NCBI GenBank assembly: GCA_018398815.1 | Contig: CM031595.1 | Coordinates: 139,802,080 to 139,866,079 of the forward strand | Length of the DNA: 64,000 bases | DNA from: Conus ventricosus | Lineage: Eukaryota > Mollusca > Gastropoda > Neogastropoda > Conidae | Direction: 5' to 3' | Shown here: piece after piece, positions 23,343 to 35,702 of the stretch | How positions within the stretch are numbered: the stretch's first letter is position 1 | Layout of the letters: the number at the start of each line of letters is the position of its first letter | Notes under the pieces: generated by a model | What the model was told of the DNA's origin: nothing | What the model saw: only the letters and a program-made list of their open reading frames with translations | Database searches by the model: none | Program-made: the position numbers and the translations under genes

Positions 23343-25150
23343 TTATCCCGACCTTGGTTGCCTGATGTGCTTGTTTCGTAGTCTCAGGTCCATTGGTTGT
23401 TCGTGACAAGCCTTGAGTAGCGTGGGGAACCACTCTTTTGTCGGCCAGAAGGGGGTTACCAAGATGAGGTTTGCTCCCTCCCTCTTTGCTTTCTCTATCA
23501 CTTGGGGGATGAGATTCAGGGGCGGGTAAGCGTAAGCTAACAGGCCCTTCCAGTTGCACTCCATCGCGTCCACTTTCCATGCCTGTGGGTCTGGGACTGG
23601 CGAGATGTAGGTGGGGAGCCTCGCATTGAATTTCGTCGCAAAGAGGTCTACATGTGGTCTGCCCCACTTTTCCCAAACCACCTGTAGTTTCTCCTTGACT
23701 ATAGTCCACTCTGTAGGGATGATCTTGTCCGGGCGGCTCAGAAGGTCCGCCATTATGTTTGCACTGCCGGCTATGTGTTTCGCCGACAGATTCCACCCCT
23801 TGGCATGCGTCCACAGTAACAACTGTTCCGCTCTGATTGAGAGATTGGGGGGATGAGTGCCTCCCTGTTTGTTTATGAGAGACATCACTGTGTTGTTGTC
23901 TGACCTGACTAAAATCTCTCCTGGCGGGATCCAGACCTGCAGCTCTTGGAGGGATAGGGCTACCGCCTCTAATTCCAGTCTGTTGATATGGTAGCCCTGC
24001 ATATTCCTGTCCCATGTCCCACTGACTGTGTGTTCGTTCATGTGGCCTCCCCAACCGTGCTCCGATGCATCTGTGTACACTGTTGCCAGAGGCGGAGGCA
24101 GAGTGATTGGAGACGATGCCTTCAGCCAATCGTGGTCGAGCCACTGTTGGATTGTGTCCTTGAACCAGGGTTGTATACTGATTTTCTGGTTCCAACGATC
24201 TCTGACCTGGGAGAATCGGCTGGCTACTTCCCGTTCCAGGGGCCTCTTGTAAAGTCTCCCCAATGGTAACAGGGGGGCTAGAGACTCCATCCTGCCTAGT
24301 ACTGCAAATAGATTCCTGGCTGAGACTGACTGGAGTGGTAGTAAATTGGTTAGTTGTGCCAGAAGGGCGTCCACCCTGGCCTTGCTGGGTTGGACCGTGT
24401 AAGCGTTGGTGTCGAATTCCATCCCCAGATATGTAAACTTCCTGGAGGGAGTGAGTTCGGACTTGTCCAACCTGATTTACAAAGCCTAGGTCTTCTGTAA
24501 GCTTGCATAAGACCGTCATTTGGTTGAGGCACTCTGTCTCCTTCTCCGCCAGAAGTAGCCAGTCATCCAAATAGGTATGTAGCCTGATCTTGTGTTTGTG
24601 TGTATTGGCTACAACCTCCTTCACCACTTTGGTGAAGACGAAAGGTGATAGGCTCAATCCGAATGGGAGTACCCGGTACTGGTAACATTTGCCCCCCCAT
24701 TCGAATCTCAGCCATTTCCTGTCCCTTTCTGCCACCATTATATGGAAGTAGGCATCCCTGAGGTCTATGAAGTGGCCCAATCGTGTGGCTGTATGGATCT
24801 CCTGATGTTGTCCGGGGATTCCATCTTGAATTTCACCTTCCTGAGGAAGGCGTTGAGGGGAGACAAGTCCAGAATGGGACGGTATCCTCCTGAGGGCTTG
24901 GGATTGCGAATAGCCTGCTGTAGAAGCCGGGTGATGACATGTTCTTCACCTCTTCTATAGCCCCTTTCTTCATCATTTCCCCTACTTGCTCGTCTAAGAG
25001 GTCTTGTTGTTCCCTCAACTTTGGACGTGGGAAAGATATAGGGCTTCTTTGCAGTGTCGGCTTTCCTTTTTCCCAAAGGAGGCGAAACCCATTCTGAACG
25101 ATGTTTAATGCCCAGGCTGACGCTCCCATGTTCTTCCACTCCTTGTACCT
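23343..25150 (-). pseudogene. DIRS reverse transcriptase-RNase H, frameshifted
   Basis: The N-terminal part (24,833-25,129) reads NIVQNGFRLLWEKGKP and LLDEQVGEMMKKGAIEEV; the next frame gives KPSGGYRPILDLSPLNAFLR; then IDLRDAYFHI, the LPFGLSLSPFVFTK region and YLDDWLL with the catalytic Asp pair near 24,562-24,573. After a shift at about 24,470 the frame 23,343-24,470 reads FTYLGMEFD, then RNase H with YTDASEHGWGG (Asp near 24,071), NRLELEAV, VRSDNNTVMSLINKQGG and HIAGSANIMADLLSRPD. A DIRS-typical C-terminal segment follows (VDLFATKFNARLP, WKGLLAYAYPPLNLI). About three frame changes interrupt it. Confidence 0.92.
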
Positions 25151-25199
25151 GAGTACATAGGGGCCTTGAGTGGAAGCAGGAGTAGTGTTCGTCAGTCAC

Positions 25200-25204
25200 C
25201 TCCT

Positions 25205-25245
<41 letters not shown>

Positions 25246-27789
25246 CCCTTTGCCCTTGTGAAAATTTCCTTTGGGTTGAGGGGTAGAGAAGCTGGTGCTT
25301 TGTTGCACTCTTGGGCCTGTAGGTGTTGGTTTGTGGTTGGAACTAGGCGCACTGCTCCGGTAAGAGGTACTGAGGCGATTTTTGAAGTCCCGTACCCTTT
25401 TCGTCTGGCTGTTGTAATTGGACGACCCCGAGGAACGTTCCCTTTTTCTTTCTGGGGCGTACCTGAGGAGGGAGCGAGTCGTGGCCTCAGATTCCATGTC
25501 CCGTTTTGCCTTCTCCATTTGAGATTCTTCGAACAGTTCCTTAGAAAACACACTCGATTTTAGCAGTGTGTGCCTGATTTCCATAGGAATGTTAGTGGAT
25601 TTCCAGGGCTTCCTCTCTCATCTCCATTAAACTGGTAGCATGAAGGTGACCTGTGAGCGTCGCCGCCGTCTCCGCTGCCTGGTGATCCTTTTCATGCATT
25701 GCGTCAAAAACTCTGCGCTTGCCTCCTCTTCCACTGTCTGTCTGCACCTTGTTTCGGGGCAGTGGTGTTGGAGAGAACTACTACCTTGATCATTTGCTCT
25801 ATATGAGTCAGAGCACTCTGTAGGCGAATAGTGGTGTCTTGCTGGACCTATTTCTCTTGAAAGTCTTGGAGGGTTCTCGTGTCGGATCTCTCTTCAAAAA
25901 GTTTTGTCTCAGATTTCTCTCGGGGCAAACGAAGAGGGCGGCCATCATCCACCAGGAAAGGTGAGTATTTGTCCCATGCTGGAATAATTTCACTCCTTTA
26001 GGGGGTCTAGACTGATTGCATTTGTCCTTAACATAACACTCGAACGTCTTTTTGATGCAGTCGTCAATTGTTTCACACCTCTTGAACACTTTCTTGCTGG
26101 TAGAAACCTCTTCCCCCCACACCTGTGCCCATTCTCCTTAGTTTTCTTCTCCTTTGATTCTTGGGATGTCAGGACCTCTGGCACATTTCACCCGCCTTTT
26201 CTATGATGTGAGCCATAAATTCCTTATGTCTCCTGAAGACGAGTTTTTTCTGCCGAGGATTCCTGGTCCATCTTTTTCGCCTCTAAGAGCTCTTGAGCCC
26301 CTTCATCGAATTGTGACTCACACTCCTCTTCTTCTTCCGACCTATAGTGTGTTTCTGGTCCCAAGGTAGAAAGTCCCTCTCCGTAAGAATCACCATATTC
26401 ATCTGGGATGTCTTGCGTGAAGTCTGAGTAGGCTCCCCTGGTTAGTCTAGTCTGATCTTCCCCTTCTTGCTCCGAATCCGATAATGGGTCGCGATCAGTG
26501 ACTCTGGGAATCTTTGCTCTACTCTGTGTCCCTCTCGACTCTTCTCTATTGGAATGAGGTCGTTTTAGGGATTTAGATGTGTTGTTCTCTGGCCAGGCTA
26601 CATAGCGCACTCCGTGAATCATCACCTCTGTGTTGTCTCCCCTGGATACTGGCTCAGAACTGTAGGCACGTGGTTCACTTCGCCGAATGTTCTGGAAATC
26701 CTGTGAACCGGTCGTGTAGGCACGTGGTCTCTTCGTTGCTCATAGTGCCCACCCAGCCTTCGGGAGAGTTCGCTTGATCTTCCCAAGGCACTCCCCTGTT
26801 GGTCAAAGGACACTGGGCGCTGGCTGATTCTCAGTAAATCTTCCAAGGAGTACAAGTCTTGATCACTCCGTGGCGTAAGTCCTTGGCTCCTCAGTGCCTG
26901 CTCATAATTGAAGAGTCCGGACGTGTTCTGTCTGTCGTAAGGGAGGTTATCCCGCAGAACTGGACTGCCATTGTAGTTGTGGAGAAAAGCATCAATGTTC
27001 GCTCTTGAGCGTGCTTGTGAATCCACTCGTTGACTACTCTCAAGTAGTTGAGCCAGTGAGAGTGCACGCGCCCTTTCCAGTGCGTCCGCACTAATGGTGG
27101 CGTGTGCACTGGGATCGTATCTGGGCGTGAGAGCATGTGCACTTTGACCTCTTCTCAGTGCGCCGGACTACGGTCACGTGCTAGTGCACTAGTACCCTGG
27201 TCAAGTGCGTTCGCACTGGTACTGTGACCTGTCCCATGTCCCTGTGCGTGTGCACTAGGGCTTCGGTCGAGCGTTGGTACGCACGCACTCTGTTCTTGCG
27301 CTGACGCGCTGGCGCTTCGACCGGTATAGGACCCCGGCAGGTGCATGTCACTCTGCGGTCCTGGGTGCTCGTAGGCACCGGTCAACTGGAAGGGCTGTTT
27401 CACCAGAGGATCTCTCTGAGCCCGTTTGTCAGTATGACCAACACTCGAACTTTGGCTATTGTCTGGAAAGTCCTCATCAGACCTGTCGCCATTGAGTGTA
27501 TCCGCCATATTACCTGATTTGGTTGTCGATGATGGCGCGTGCTTCTTTGTAGAGGTGTTGGTCATTTCCCTTGCCCCCTGTGAAGACTCTTCTAGAACAT
27601 TTGCACCGGTCGTGGGGGCACGTGTCGGTTCTGATGCTTTAGGTGTAGCCATTTTCTTTTCTGGATTGTTCTTCTTCTTGCCTTTAGATTTGGTGGCTGA
27701 GTCGTGGACGAGCTAGACCCCTCTACACCCAGTAGTGACTGAAAGGTGTCCGTGACTTCCACGTGGCTACTACTGGTTCCTTCTGCCAT
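25200..27789 (-). pseudogene. DIRS gag-like region, several frameshifts
   Basis: The likely start is ATG at 27,789 (MAEGTSSSHVEVTDTFQSLL). Pieces in different frames follow: a Ser/Thr-rich segment (27,155-27,652), 26,622-27,026, an acidic segment with SDSEQEGEDQ and SEEEEECESQ (26,224-26,625), a Lys-rich segment (25,808-26,184) and a basic C-terminal part (25,192-25,584, ERKRERSSGSSNYNSQTKRV). No CCHC knuckle is seen, which is common in DIRS gag. Assignment rests on position upstream of RT, not on a recognised domain. Confidence 0.65.
25206..25244. repeat. 39-base C homopolymer
   Basis: On the sense strand it is a G run encoding poly-Gly between gag and RT. Its length breaks the frame and may be mis-called. 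Confidence 0.95.
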
Positions 27790-28211
27790 TATTGTAGTTT
27801 CAACCCAACAAACTGACCACTATAACAACAAAATGAGAAACACCAATACTCTGAAGTACTGAGGAGTTTTGAAAAGACTAACTTGTGAACACACTCTTTT
27901 GTGACACTAGCTCTACTGGTACACTAGAATACAGCGAAAGAGCGAGCGACGGACCGGTCGGATTCACACTGTCACAGAGTCGCTGGATCAACACTCAAAA
28001 CTACACTGGTCATGTCCACAGTTGTCTCTTGACGATTCTCAAACACGATCTTGGATACCATTCCTCAAAATTTCTCTTCACAATCAAAGAAACATAATGG
28101 AACGATCTCACCTGAGTTCTTGGTCAAACCTCGTTGTTCGTCTGGAAAAATGAAGTTCAGGGCTTATGATAGTACCACCGCGTGTAGAAAACAGCTCCGT
28201 ACGGTAGCTGG

Positions 28212-28357
28212 CCGAAAATAAAAGTGACGCTAGACGGAACACCGGAAGGGAAGTGCGCAGGAGAGGGGGACTGGAGTTTGTCTTTTTATAAGAATCGATA
28301 CAAATCGATAGTCGACCATCGCGACTTCGTCCGAAGATCTAAGCAATATTTAATGAG
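28212..28357. repeat. DIRS right inverted terminal repeat
   Basis: Reverse complement of 21,745-21,885. This is the 5' end of the element in its coding direction. Confidence 0.9.
28283..28290 (-). promoter_or_regulatory. Candidate TATA box in the DIRS 5' terminal repeat
   Basis: TATAAAAA on the minus strand inside the upstream terminal repeat, about 490 bases before the gag ATG. The other terminal repeat keeps a TATAAAAG version. Inference from position only. Confidence 0.4.
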
Positions 28358-28371
28358 ATGGTTGTATGAAA

Positions 28372-28434
28372 TATAAAGTTTTTTTTGACAGTACTACCAC
28401 ACAACTGTTGAAAGCACACACACACACACACACA

Positions 28435-28475
<41 letters not shown>

Positions 28476-30109
28476 CCCTCCTCTCTCCCCAAGGGATCAT
28501 GAAGAGCTCCATCAGAACTTCAGTCATATGGCACTTTGGGAGATTTGCACAATGTCCAAGTATCCGGACGCAAATGCCAGATGTGCACCATCTCCAGGAA
28601 AAGGAACACAATGACCAGCACATACAAGTTCCAGTTTCATGTCCTAAACCTGAAAATGATGAAGGAAACCAATTTTTGGAGGCATCATGATTTCCCAAGG
28701 CTTAGCTGGGAATGGGACACTTGAATATTTCTTACATCACAGTTCTAGAAGCAGAACTGTCTTACCTCCTGAGATAAAACAATCTTCTCAGTGGAAGGTT
28801 TTAAAATTAACTCCAGGATTTTAAACCTCCACCACCACCACCAGTCCTTGAATCCCCCCCCCCTCCTACTCCATAATCTCTTTCTTCTTTCCCCCCTAAC
28901 TGCTTTACACAAAGGCATTCCAGTTTCGTTGTATCACCTTACTACTCATCTCCAACTATTCCCCTACATACACCAGAACTTCCCCAATTATTGATACAGT
29001 GTAAGAACCATCAGCAACCTGATTCTGGACATTTACCAGATGAAGAGCAAAAGCACTTGGTGTCCAGTAGCATTGATGCTTATTTTTTTTAAAAGTTATT
29101 TAGCGGAGACTACAATATGATTGTTACCAGGGATCACCATTTCAATGTCTTTCCGCCTCCTCAAGTTTAATGAATAAGGAGTAAAAATATATATATATGA
29201 TTTTTTGTAAAAACTAGAGATAGTGAGTATAATCTAAAGACTTATGCTGCACTTCATGTTAGGCCCTCCGCAAGTGATGATGTACCATGTGTGATTCCAC
29301 TGAACAAAGAGTGACCACTTGTTCCACTGGGAGTTGTTTATGCTGTAGGCCAGGCAGTGCACCTAACCACCAGCTGAACAGTAGAACTCCTGAAAGCATA
29401 CTGTCCAGTGTTTTAAGTAACATTACCATTGATTGCCTGCTATTGTTTATGGAGAAAGACTCCACTGTTGCATACTTTTGAGGTTTAGGGTCCAGAAGAT
29501 CAGTTTTACTTATTTAGATAAGAACTGAATAAATACAGTAAATTTACAAATACATTTTTCTTCAAGTTTTTCAGGGGCAGGTTTTCATTGTTTGTGTGTC
29601 CACCTACGCCCCACCCCCACTGAACAGGAGTGTTAATGTTTAAACTGTATTGCATGCAATATCAACGTTTTGTAATAGTGTAGAAAAATACTGTGAGAGG
29701 TCAAACTTCAATTTATTCAAGAAACAAATTTTTTCATACATGTATTCAAATCAGTCTTTGAAAGCTTGATTCATTTTGTTTTAGATGTACAGCTAAAACT
29801 GATACATGATAATTGAAAACAATAAACCTTTTAGTACTGGTTTACAATTGAATTAGACATACATTGAGTAACTTATTTTTCAAATGTATTTCATGACTGT
29901 AGGACAGTGTTAAATGATAAGACCCTGCTGACATTTTTTTTTTTTTTTTTTACATTTTAGGCTGGATTTCAATTACAGGGCCAACATGAGATTTTTTTTT
30001 TTTTTTTTTTTTTTGAATTGTAATAGTGACAAGGATACTACTAGCTAACGATTCTGCAATGTCTATTTTCTCACATGGCTTGTGTAAGTGTTTTTTACAT
30101 TTAACTATA
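28372..30109. other. No recognised gene; CA repeat and poly-T runs
   Basis: (CA)n at 28,408-28,474 next to the DIRS edge, T runs at 29,935-29,952 and 29,992-30,014. The first exon of COX19 might be here or above the DIRS element, but I could not find it. Confidence 0.5.
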
Positions 30110-30747
30110 ATTAGTATTAACCACGCTCTGTTACTTTTTTTCTTGAAGGAATTTGTTTAATCTGGGAGAGGAAAATGGAGTGGATTTGTGGGGGCTGTCA
30201 GCATGGTTTAATTTAATGTGCCTTAACGATGTCAGTAGTTATGCCAGCATGTCACAATTTGCCTTTGTTTTTGTTCAGGGTGTAATCTTTCATTATCTGA
30301 CTTGTTCAGTATGTCTTATTTTTTCCTTTGGAGTTTAACAGACCTGAAAAGGCCCCAGATATTGTCAGTTGGGCTATAATAATTAACAAACAAAAAAAAA
30401 CTCTGACAGAAGGGCCCATGAAAGGCTTTGACACAAATTGAGGCGATATATACAGTGTCCAGGATAACCCTGATACTATGTGATAGGTCATTGAGGATGC
30501 GTTGTTTCTCTATGTACCAGCACATAAACATTGTGAATGTATTAACATTGGGTTTTTTGAACTTACTGAAACAAAAATTTTGAATGTAAGAAATCATTGC
30601 TCTTCCCCTCTTTGATTCTGGAAATATTGCTTATTTGAGGATCACAGTCATTCTGTTTCAGCTAAAACTGCTGGTGGAGGTACTTTTCAGTAGAATCATT
30701 ATTAACACTACATAGTCACACAAAGCTAACCAGATTTCATCAGCTAT

Positions 30748-30750
<3 letters not shown>

Positions 30751-30794
<44 letters not shown>

Positions 30795-30796
30795 AC
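30751..30796. repeat. CA microsatellite
   Basis: Pure (CA)n. Its copy-B counterpart at 48,890-48,945 is replaced by CCCACCC-rich sequence. Confidence 0.95.
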
Positions 30797-31046
30797 ACAA
30801 AATGCCTGCATGCACATTCATACACGCACAAGTGCCTACAAACAAGAGATGATTCTCATTTGAGAGGAGCGGTCTAAAAGCAGTGCTCTTATAAGGAAGA
30901 AGGCTTTTCTCTCCATTGCATTCTTCAGTGACTTGACAAAAAGGTTGTCTGCTAGCTCTTTCACATAATAAAACAATAATCTAGAGCCCGTTAGCAAAAT
31001 GATGGTTCAAGGTTATTCATTGATGTGTAATTGCTATTGTCAACAG

Positions 31047-32531
31047 GAGAATGTAAGCAGTTCATGAAAAAGTACATGCGCTGTCTTCGTGAAAACAAAC
31101 AATCGAACACCAAGTGTAGACAAGAATCGATGGACTACTTAAACTGTCGCATGGACAAGTAAGTTTCTTTTGTCTACTTTTCTCGCTTTTGCTTTATTCA
31201 AGTCACCTCACTACTGTTTCTGCTTCTTTAAACTTTTAGGAACAATAGATGATCTGCAATATACACCCTTATCAAATTTCTGTCAGCTCAGGCAAACACC
31301 AGAATTTTTTTTCTTTTAACTTTTGCTTCGTCTGTAAATGGTATAAACCTGAAACTTCATATCTGATCTGCAGAAAGAGCTGTCTCTATGTCTACAAATA
31401 CTTACAATTTGTTATATTTACGAAAATAGCTTATTTGAATTTGTGTGTATGGGGAACTAAGTGACTTGCAGTATTTTGTCTCTCCCTCAGCATTCTTGGA
31501 TGCTGCTCCAGTGTGCCCTTCATTTCAGTCAAAGTGGATGAATATAGATATATTTATTTGCCTCATGCATCCATGCTGTTGTACTAGTATGCCATTACTT
31601 TTGTGTTTCCTTTAGATTTACACACACACACCTATGTTGATTTGGATCATGGAATTATGCATGTTTATTTTCATCCTCTATATGTGCATTAATGCACAAC
31701 TTCAAGCACTGGTAAGTCAGTTCATATACTGACTTCAAGTTTATGAAATCATCACCCATTCTGTACAAGGTTTTACCTGGAAAAGAACTGGATTCTGGCG
31801 AAGAACTCCATTATCAGCTTAGGGCCGTCTCCTTTCTGGTAAACTGTTTTCAAGAGCAAATCAATGCAAAATGAATGCATGGCATACTCTGTGCAGCCAG
31901 TGTTTGAAAGTTCTTAACATGGATGATAAGTTGAGTGTGGAGGTGTTTGTTTGTTTGATGTTGTTGTTTTTTAAGTGTCTAATATTATGAGGATGAGATG
32001 ACATTGAATAAACCACTGAACTGAACTGTGCAGCCAGTTGTAGTGTCTGGCTTTATCTGCAAGTCTGACCCCCTTTATCTATTTAAGTTTTAGTGTTGAA
32101 CACATAAATAGTTTGTGTCCAGATTGGTAGATATTTTCCCTGTATTTTGTAACAGTCCACTGACATTACTCTTTAAAATACCTTGGATACAAAATTGTAT
32201 GCACGAGTTGAAAGAAAGGGAAGAAACTGAGGGGTGGTAAGAAGTGGCGGTAGAGAAAGGAGTGATAGAGAAATTGAGATGATAAGAGAGATGCACAAAC
32301 TGACAGAAATGGAAGAGAAGACACAGAAAGGCATAAAGAGAGAGGTTTTTAGAATTCTGAAAACTGTACCCTGTGTGCAGGAACTTGATGCTGAAGGAGG
32401 ACTGGAAGAAGCTGGGCTACAGTGACTTGGCCAAAGACAGCAACAGCAACACCAGTTCTTCATCAAGCAACACCAGTTCCTCAACAAGCAACACCAATTC
32501 TTCATCGAGCAACACCAGTTCTTCACCATGA
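31047..32531 (+). CDS. COX19: COX19, cytochrome c oxidase assembly factor (3' exons)
   Basis: Exon 31,047-31,158 (acceptor TCAACAG, donor GTAAGT) reads ECKQFMKKYMRCLREN, then CRQESMDYLNCRMDK: the twin C-x9-C motif of the CHCH fold, with COX19-specific residues around it. Exon 32,381-32,531 continues NLMLKEDWKKLGYSDLAKD and then a Ser/Asn/Thr tail to TGA. Splice phases agree. The first exon (N-terminal, before the Gly that is split at the junction) was not found. COX19 is a small intermembrane-space protein of the twin C-x9-C class needed for copper delivery in cytochrome c oxidase assembly. The tail made from four 21-bp repeats (SNTSSSS) is longer and lower in complexity than usual. It is convergent with INTS9. 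Confidence 0.88.
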
Positions 32532-33356
32532 TACTTCACAGATAACAACTCTGCCAGTGATAACGCCACCGTCTCATCCGTTTACTTCAGATCTAAATTG
32601 TGCTGTGAGCAGTTCATCTACAGCAATCTTACCCAAGACTGCAAAATGAGTAGTCTCAGTTTCAGCATTTTATCACATGTAGAAGAAAGTTATAAAAAGT
32701 AATAGCTCCCAGTGGCTGAATAACAGCTGTCTTTGTTGTGAAGGAAACTTTGCTTTAGGATGAGACTGGAATTGAGTGTAGCGTGTTGTTAAAATCTGTT
32801 GAGAGATGAAAGACACTCTGTACTTGCAAAGCAAATGCAGCTAGAATAGGTGATTGCTTCATGTTTACACAATTTCTGTATTTTAGTCTGGACAGGGATG
32901 AAGACACAAAGATACTATTCAGAGATAGAAAGAGAAGAGAGAGCGATCGAATCCAGTGTGTGGGGTGTGGTGTGTGTGTACAATACTTACTTCTGATGTC
33001 AGTTCTATAAACTGTTGTACGCTAGCTCAAAGAGTGTGATAAACTTGCTAGAAGTGCTCTCCTGTTAATTGCAAATTGCAATGGATGAATGAATTTTGTG
33101 TGACAGAAAGAGTTTGTACATAAACTGATGTGACAAGATGAACAAAATTTTGTCCGTATTTTTCCAGCATGACAGATACATTAATAGAGGTATGCAACAG
33201 ACAGTGCTGAATCTTAGCCCTAGGTGTGTAAGGCCCTTGCCAATAGTTCGTTTGTTTTTACTTTAACCAGTGCACTGTCATGAAGTTCTCCCACGTTTAG
33301 TGAAAGAAAACTTCAAATTTCATTTTAAGCAGATCTACTGAAAGGTGAAAAAATTT
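32532..33356. other. COX19 3' flank
   Basis: AT-rich, no AATAAA that I would defend and no other gene. Confidence 0.4.
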
Positions 33357-33362
33357 ATGTTG

Positions 33363-34043
33363 CAGGGTGGGAATTATCCGCGGAATTCCGCGGTAGAAGC
33401 AAAGATTTCCTCGGATTTGAAATGTTATTTCCTCGGAAAATGAAATTCGCGGAGATAGGGCCTACCTCTTGTTCGGTTACGGTTGATTTCGGTAATCAGA
33501 TGGCCTGTCTAGCAGGATACAGTAGGCCTATATCCGGCGCTAAGAACTGTGGGATACATTCAAAAATGGCGTACCGACGAGACATCGTAAAGCGCGGGCT
33601 TCAGAAATTTGACGAAAGCAACATAAAAAATCCATGGAGATGGGAGTGGATGGAGAAGACAGCAGACAACGAAAGGCTGTGTACATTCATGAGAAAAATT
33701 CTGGCTCCTGGACTCGCTTTTTGTTCTCTGTGTGAAAAAGAAGTCAACTACTCCAGTCGTGGGCTTGTTGCACTGCAAGACCACGTGAAATGTGCCAAGC
33801 ACAAAGAGCGTTGTTCTTTTTTTTCGAAGTAGGGTGAGTATTTTTGTAATGTTTGCATGTGATCTATAGATGAAACCATGCCCAAAAAAAAACATATTTT
33901 ATGCTCTCTGAATGTTTCATTTATTTGCCCAAAATACACCAGATTGCACAGATATGCATCCTTAAGAAAAAAAATTTTCCGGGGGGGTATGCCCCGGACC
34001 CCCTAGATTTCCTCTTTTTTGTCTGTTACCAGTTCCCACCCTG
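33363..34043 (+). mobile_element. Element E1: zinc-finger TIR transposon, 681 bp
   Basis: Left terminus CAGGGTGGGAA and right terminus TTCCCACCCTG are inverted repeats, and ATGTTG flanks both sides (33,357-33,362 and 34,044-34,049). The left subterminal region repeats TTTCCTCGGA and CCGCGG; the right end has GGGGGGGTATGCCCCGGACC then CCCTAGATTTCC. It carries one zinc-finger ORF and no transposase core, so it would need an enzyme from elsewhere. CAG-starting ends suggest hAT, but hAT normally makes 8-bp duplications. Confidence 0.82.
33422..33832 (+). CDS. E1 zinc-finger protein
   Basis: The open frame runs from 33,422, but ATG at 33,566 has a better context (AAAATGG) and gives MAYRRDIVKRGLQKFDESN. 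It then reads WRWEWMEK and a single finger FCSLCEKEVNYSSRGLVALQ with DHVKCAKH: C-x2-C-x16-H-x5-H. Such fingers head the transposases of hAT-like elements and proteins domesticated from them. The frame stops just before a GTGAGT donor-like sequence (TAG at 33,830-33,832), so a longer spliced protein is possible in other copies. Confidence 0.6.
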   Translation: MLFPRKMKFAEIGPTSCSVTVDFGNQMACLAGYSRPISGAKNCGIHSKMAYRRDIVKRGLQKFDESNIKNPWRWEWMEKTADNERLCTFMRKILAPGLAFCSLCEKEVNYSSRGLVALQDHVKCAKHKERCSFFSK

Positions 34044-34049
34044 ATGTTG

Positions 34050-35702
34050 GGAAAAGCCATTATTTTGGAAATTGGGAAAGGCTATGTTTTATTTTTAATA
34101 AAGGGCTCATTGTTTTTCTATTGCAAGATGACCCTCATCTCTCTCTGATCACAAACATGCTGAAAGATTCTTGAATCTACGACTTCCCCTCCCCTTTATC
34201 CTCTGCTTTCAGGGTTATTCTTTGTTTGTTTTTTTTCTTTTTTTCATTTGTTTTGAATACTTATTCTCTTTCTTGGTGGTACACTTGTGGAGAGATCCAC
34301 AAATTTCAAAGTGAAATTTGCCACTAGACATGGGAATTAATGATGACATCATTTGCCAAATCTAAACAATTTTGAAGAGTTCTTTGAAAACGTGTCTTCA
34401 CACAGAGGTGAACAGTATCCCTAGTTGTGAAAGAGATAAACAAAGACAATCCCTGAGAGGAGCTTGTCAATAGTTTTGTTCTTGTGTTAAGGAAGATCAT
34501 CAGTGCACAGGCCAATATAAATACTTATCAGTCCACTTTAAATACTTTTTCAAATGAATACATTAGTGTATGTAAGGAAGTTCCTCTGATTTCATGCCGT
34601 CCTTTTTTTTTTTTTTTAATGTCACCCACCCCACTTTCTCAAAAACAACTGATGACCCTTTGGGGAGAGAAAATGGAAGGGGAGGGGATGTGCTGACACA
34701 TCAGCAACCTTTGGGGTTGACGGAACAAAAATATCAATAATGCAAGTTTAAAAAGATGTAGTAGGAGGAAAGAATGTTCTTTCCAGCAAGCAATATGTCA
34801 CAATAATCGAGCACAATGTCACTCAGTAATCTTAGACAGCTCATCAGAAGTGAACGATATTTCCTCTGGATTGGGGTTTGCTGGTCATGGCCATCGCAGA
34901 CTCTTTTTTTTTTTGGTCATAGTTCCCATGTCCACAGTGTACATGGACTGAGCTGTTTGTTCACTGTGAAGACATACATCAGCAGATGTCTTTCTGGAGA
35001 TGTTCAGTGATGTCTGCTCCGATTCAGCAGTGCATGGAACAACACATTAAGCTTCATACTGATACAAACAGTTCTTTATTGTGTATTTATAACTGAGGAT
35101 AGACCATCACTGGCTGAACCTCTGGACATGGAAGACTTCAAAATGAACTCATCATATGCATGAAAATGAGGAAAATGAAACCTTGGTCACTATGGAAGGA
35201 GGACACATGTGGCCATCTTTTTTTTAGGCTACCTGACTGGGCTGTACTCTATCCCTCCTTTCAATACCTATCCCAGCAACAACCAGGCCGAATGATAGAT
35301 ACCTGCAATGCAAGAAATTTAGAGAGCAAACAGTTTCAGGGGTGTATGGTTCTTTTCTCGCACATACACACAAAGACACATTTGTCTTTATATAAATTGA
35401 TTTATTCTTTGTACTATCACACAGTCTGTATTCGGATACAAAACACATCACTCAGCTTTTAGGTCACACACTACATGCACACCACATACCCACATGAATG
35501 TATGCAAACCACAGAACTACTCTGCCCTACTTGCATTCCATACAAACTGATGCAAAGAATTCCAGCATGGAATTCTGAATCATATTTCTGAGAACACTTT
35601 CATCCTGTTCTGATGAGATACCAAATGTCATTGTGCCTGCATCTCACAGTAAACATGATTTCATACCCCCATTCATACAGTTGTTCATTTCTTTGAATGA
35701 GA
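34050..35702. other. INTS9 3' flank, no other gene recognised
   Basis: T-rich stretches and AT-rich sequence. The TGA of INTS9 is at 35,703-35,705, so the upper part should include its 3' UTR. Confidence 0.45.

Larger units (their letters stand above)
21703..28371 (-). mobile_element. DIRS-group tyrosine-recombinase retrotransposon, full-length frame
   Basis: About 6.7 kb on the minus strand in the order gag, RT/RNase H, tyrosine recombinase. Inverted terminal repeats lie at both ends (about 21,745-21,885 and 28,212-28,357). An internal complementary region at 21,970-22,046 is complementary to both extreme outer edges, which is diagnostic for DIRS. No target duplication is seen, as expected for recombinase-mediated integration. 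All three coding regions carry frameshifts, one at a 39-base C run. The ends are set by where the internal complementary region stops matching (AAATGAGG left, GTATGAAA right). Confidence 0.92.

Noticed and set aside
23611..24960. Plus-strand ORFs opposite the DIRS polymerase
   Set aside because: Antisense shadows of the RT/RNase H reading.
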